DNA of 64,000 nt from Diphasiastrum complanatum (lineage: Eukaryota; Streptophyta; Lycopodiopsida; Lycopodiales; Lycopodiaceae): NCBI GenBank assembly GCA_029204225.1, contig CM055105.1, positions 48,433,688 through 48,497,687 on the forward strand. Reading direction: 5' to 3'. Positions 60,957 through 64,000 of the stretch are shown piece by piece. Within the stretch, counting starts at the first letter, position 1; the number at the start of each line of letters is the position of its first letter. A program made the translations under genes and the position numbers. The notes beneath the pieces were generated by a model. That model was not told the origin of the DNA and ran no database searches. It saw nothing but the letters and a program-made list of their open reading frames with translations.

Positions 60957-61790
60957 ATAATTGTTTCTGCATGGACTGCTACTGTTACAACTAATATTCA
61001 TTTCTGGGAATTTCTTGAAAATTAATACTTGTAACCAATGTGCGCGTGCGAATAAAGGAAGATATAATTCAATGCCTAGTAGGATAGTTGATTTATCGAA
61101 AGCACTAATCACTTGGCCAAATAGTGTGGTCTGTTGTTCAGCCACTATAATATCTAAGGTATTAATCATGAAGTCTATTTGGATTTGGGCACTCAAAGAT
61201 CGTGTCAACAGTTTCCTCATTTGAGTTTGTGCTATTAAACAATTGAGCTTATTTTTTCTAGGTATTAATGTTCAAAGAAGTTACATGCTTGGCATTAGGA
61301 GATAAGGATGCCTTTCTCTGTAACAGAAGTATGTTTTCTTTGTGCATGCACTATCACTTTGCAAATTGAAAGTTGTTTGGAATTTCATGGTAGTTTCTCA
61401 ATTGAAAACCTGAAATGTAATTGTTTTTGCATGGATTGTTACTATTGGAACTAATATTTATTTCTAGAAACTTTTTGAAAAATAATACGTGTAACCACTG
61501 TGCACATGCGAATAAAAGAAGATATAATCCAATGCATTTTTAATACGATAGTTGATTTACCGAAAGGGCTAATCACTTGGCAAAACAGTGTAGTCTATTG
61601 TGCAGCCACTATAATATCTAACGTATTTATCATGAAGTTTATTTAGATTTGGACAGTCAAAGACCATGTTTGCAGTTTCCTCATTTGAGTTTGTGCCATA
61701 AAACAATTGAGCTGATTTTTTCTAGGTATTAATGCTCGAAACAATTGCATGCTTGGGATTAAGAGACAAGGATGCCTTTCTCTGTAATGG
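60957..61790. repeat. Tandem duplication, about 460-bp unit
   Basis: The block from ATTGTTTCTGCATGGACTGC (60957) to CCTTTCTCTGTAA (61323) recurs at 61417-61788 with many substitutions. Offsets are 460 bases at the start and 464 at the end. Shared phrases include AGCCACTATAATATCTAA and TTTCCTCATTTGAGTTTGTG. The copies are too diverged for a recent event. Confidence 0.88.
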
Positions 61791-62010
61791 TGTTTGGAGC
61801 TCTATTGTCTTTATACGATTGTAATTCATCTCTCCTTCTCACCTTCTAGATCTGCACATCTATTTTGCAACATCGATCCAAACAAAGAAAATGTTTTAGT
61901 ATGACAAACACTTAGAAAAACCAAGAGTTTCCAAAATTCTAATCCAAGGTAGTTTAATTTTCAAGTTCCTAGTTTTAATATTTAATATTGCTTTTCCATG
62001 TTTGTGCTTA

Positions 62011-62565
62011 TTCTAGATTAATTTTTGGTGCGCAACTATTTATTTTCTTATGTGCTATTGATGAATTCCTCATAAACTCTTTTCTGTCGATAATTACAAA
62101 TATCTCCTTCATGCACAACTATTCATTCACCTACGTGTTTTGGATGAATGTATAACTACTATGCTTGTTTGTTGCATGGTTAGGTCTAATTTGTGGTTAG
62201 TCTAAATTCATTTATGGTCCACGACTATTCAATTCGCTATGTGCTATTGATGAATCATAAAAATCATTCTTGTACTTGATAATTATTGATTCACCTTTGG
62301 TGCACAACTAATCAGTTGGTCAAGTGCTATAGAAGAATCTATAGCTGTCATGGTTGTTTGTTGCATGATTACTTTTCAATTTTTGATTATTCTAGATTCA
62401 TTTTTGGTGCGCAGCCATTTACTTGGCTAGGTGCTACTCATGAGTTCGAATAATTCTTTCTATACCAAATAATTGTCGATTCATTTTTGGTCCATGCCTA
62501 TTCATTTGGGTAAGTGCTATTGATGAAGGCATAATTCATGGTTGTCTGTTGTATGTTTGCTACTT
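62011..62565. repeat. Higher-order tandem repeat, three dimers of about 190 bp
   Basis: Two related half-units alternate three times. Each carries TTTTTGGTGCGCAACTATTCA...AAGTGCTATTGATGAAT; the second half also carries TCATGGTTGTTTGTTGCATG. Dimer starts are near 62018, 62206 and 62396. Half-units are about 86 and 103 bp. The dimeric arrangement resembles satellite-like evolution on a small scale. Confidence 0.75.
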
Positions 62566-62930
62566 AAGAATCATATGCATTCTATGACTGTGTTGCTTGA
62601 AAATTTTAAAATTATATAACTGCTTCAATTTTAACATCTTCATTATATGTTTTTATTTTTTGTATGTAATTTAGTAGAGTTCAATTTTGTATTCCATATG
62701 TCAATTACAACACATGCTTACAATTTCATGTTTCTAGTATTGTCAACTCATTAACTTTTTTTATGTCGGCTTTATTACGAGGTTGAGTCTGTGAATTCTT
62801 ATTCTTAACTAGTAGAAAGGATTTTTTATTACATGCAATTTGTTATTTTGACATATGTTCTACAATCAAATTTGTTATTGTAAATTCAATATTTTGGCAT
62901 TAGTAACTATTGACTTTCTTGGTAGAAATT
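62566..62930. other. AT-rich spacer upstream of the kinase
   Basis: About 365 bases, strongly AT-rich with T runs. A TTTCTTGGTAG just before 62926 could be a splice acceptor for the kinase frame. Nothing else seen. Confidence 0.3.
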
Positions 62931-64000
62931 ATGGGCGACCAAATTTTTTTTTTTCTCAAATCTTTATGTACATCTATTTGCCAATTAATAAGTGGTTTCG
63001 ACAACACTGAGTTACAAGAAGTTGTTTGTAATGAGGCTCGTGTGAGAGCACTTACAAACAAAATAATTCAAGCGGCGTGTAAAGAATATAACTCAAATGA
63101 ACAAAAAGTTACAGAAAATATCTCTACTTTTATTGGAAATGTCAGTAAGTGTCTTCAAGATTTGGGAGATGAAGTTCCCTCGAGGATAGATAGAACTAAA
63201 TTAGAATGTTGGGACAAGCTGTGGAGAATACAAAAAGAAAAAAGTAAAAGAGCTCAACACATTGACTCACAAATTGTGTTATAAAAAAAAATGCGATTAG
63301 AACATCAACGTCATTCACATGTCGGAGACAATTTATCAACGGAGTTTAAGAAAACAGATTTTACACGACTAGCAGCGAGTGTTGGGAATTTCTAATGCAC
63401 TCTATCAGTGGGAATTCCAAATGATGCAATTGTTTGGAAAGAAAGAGTAGGATCTAGTACATTTGGATCCTGTTTTAAAATTGGAATAATTGGAATATCG
63501 TTTTTTCCTGAAGGAGTTGTTTTTGCCGCAAAGAGATACAAAGGTGAGCGGCAAGATAGATTGAAATCGTTCGCGCAAGAGGTTAGCATTGATATTGCAC
63601 ACATGGGAATTGTGCGAAGTATTGAACATACACGACAACCTCCTTTGGTCTGTATTTTTCCATACTTCAATGGAGGTAGTTTGGACAATATAATGATGAA
63701 ACTACCAATCAAGACTGGCTCGTTCGGAAGAGCCATGGCAAAGTTGCAAGGAAATGGTAAGGTGAAGGGTTCTCAAGTAGACTCTATTATATCGTCAGAT
63801 GATATGGTCAAGATAATGTGACCATGTGTGTGACATTTCACATGCTTTTGTGCAAACTATGGCATTTGCACATAATGAATTCCTTTTACATTGTGATTTG
63901 CACGCAGCTAATGTCATGATCGATTTCACCAACCAAATACATCCCAGAATTGGTGTTATCGATTGGGGAATGGCAGTGAGAGTCCAATACGAAACAAAAA
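62931..64000 (+). pseudogene. Divergent protein kinase, broken and truncated by the window end
   Basis: An N-terminal helical segment (62931-63284: TELQEVVCNEARVRAL..., then ISTFIGNVSKCLQDLG) is followed by stops, then a kinase domain. At 63450 the glycine loop reads VGSSTFGSCFKIG; at 63528 VVFAAKRYKGE supplies the lysine; then SFAQEVSIDIAHMGIVRSIEH and PPLVCIFPYFNGGSLDNIM give the alpha-C/hinge part. After a frame change near 63800, LLHCDLHAANVMIDF (63880-63925) carries the catalytic Asp and Asn in an HCD rather than HRD context, and GVIDWGMAV (63955) has DWG in place of DFG. Kinases phosphorylate Ser/Thr/Tyr; the substrate is unknown. All key residues survive but stops at 63282 and 63393 and the frame change argue for a pseudogene unless introns explain them. 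The C-lobe runs off the window. Confidence 0.65.

Overview
The window is nuclear DNA from a land plant. One host gene is clearly intact, a nine-coding-exon UFD1 homologue (16290-18702) with short GT-AG introns and plant-like protein sequence. Nearly everything else is decayed transposable-element DNA: Ty1/copia and Ty3/gypsy LTR retrotransposons, CACTA (En/Spm)-type transposase pieces, a Helitron Rep relic, a tRNA-derived SINE, foldback elements and long GA/TC and GT microsatellites. The SET-bearing CACTA relics and the divergent kinase make me lean to a non-flowering plant with a repeat-rich genome, but the sequence does not prove a lineage.

Layout. 1-3782: gypsy copy A, with gag on + joined head-to-head to a pol core on -. 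3783-3913: copia LTR end and primer site. 4429-8878 (-): CACTA-type relics (TNP2-like fragment, two SET-domain fragments, a plant-transposase accessory gene), followed by a palindrome cluster at 9187-9293. 10526-12933 (+): a second CACTA-type relic, with a TNP2 N-terminal Cys domain spliced toward a SET-domain N-terminal half. 12945-15135: LTR, gypsy and copia scraps. 15330-18702: unassigned open frame, then UFD1. 20872-23631: GT array, copia pol (-), and an LTR with a duplicated TATA unit. 25051-27542 (-): gypsy gag-protease with leader and degraded primer site. 28112-35321: microsatellites, foldbacks, small tandem repeats and a solo-type LTR. 36426-45120 (+): three same-family copia elements stacked one into the next, the last nearly full length. 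45262-48125 (-): another copia. 48126-54488: gypsy copy B with a clean internal inversion, plus a SINE with perfect 14-bp target duplication. 55782-57843: gag-leader-like frame and gypsy integrase relic. 57863-59222 (-): copia gag, primer site and LTR. 59240-60640: Helitron Rep N-terminal relic. 60957-62565: large tandem repeats. 62931-64000: a broken divergent protein kinase that runs off the end.

How the parts work together. UFD1 is the ubiquitin-binding adaptor of CDC48-NPL4-UFD1 and is independent of its neighbours. The retroelement genes are decayed gag-pol sets; none looks capable of autonomous movement in its present reading. The most unusual signal is a SET (lysine methyltransferase-like) domain lying twice, on different strands, beside CACTA TNP2-type sequence. 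This suggests a CACTA lineage that carries, or is fused to, a SET domain.
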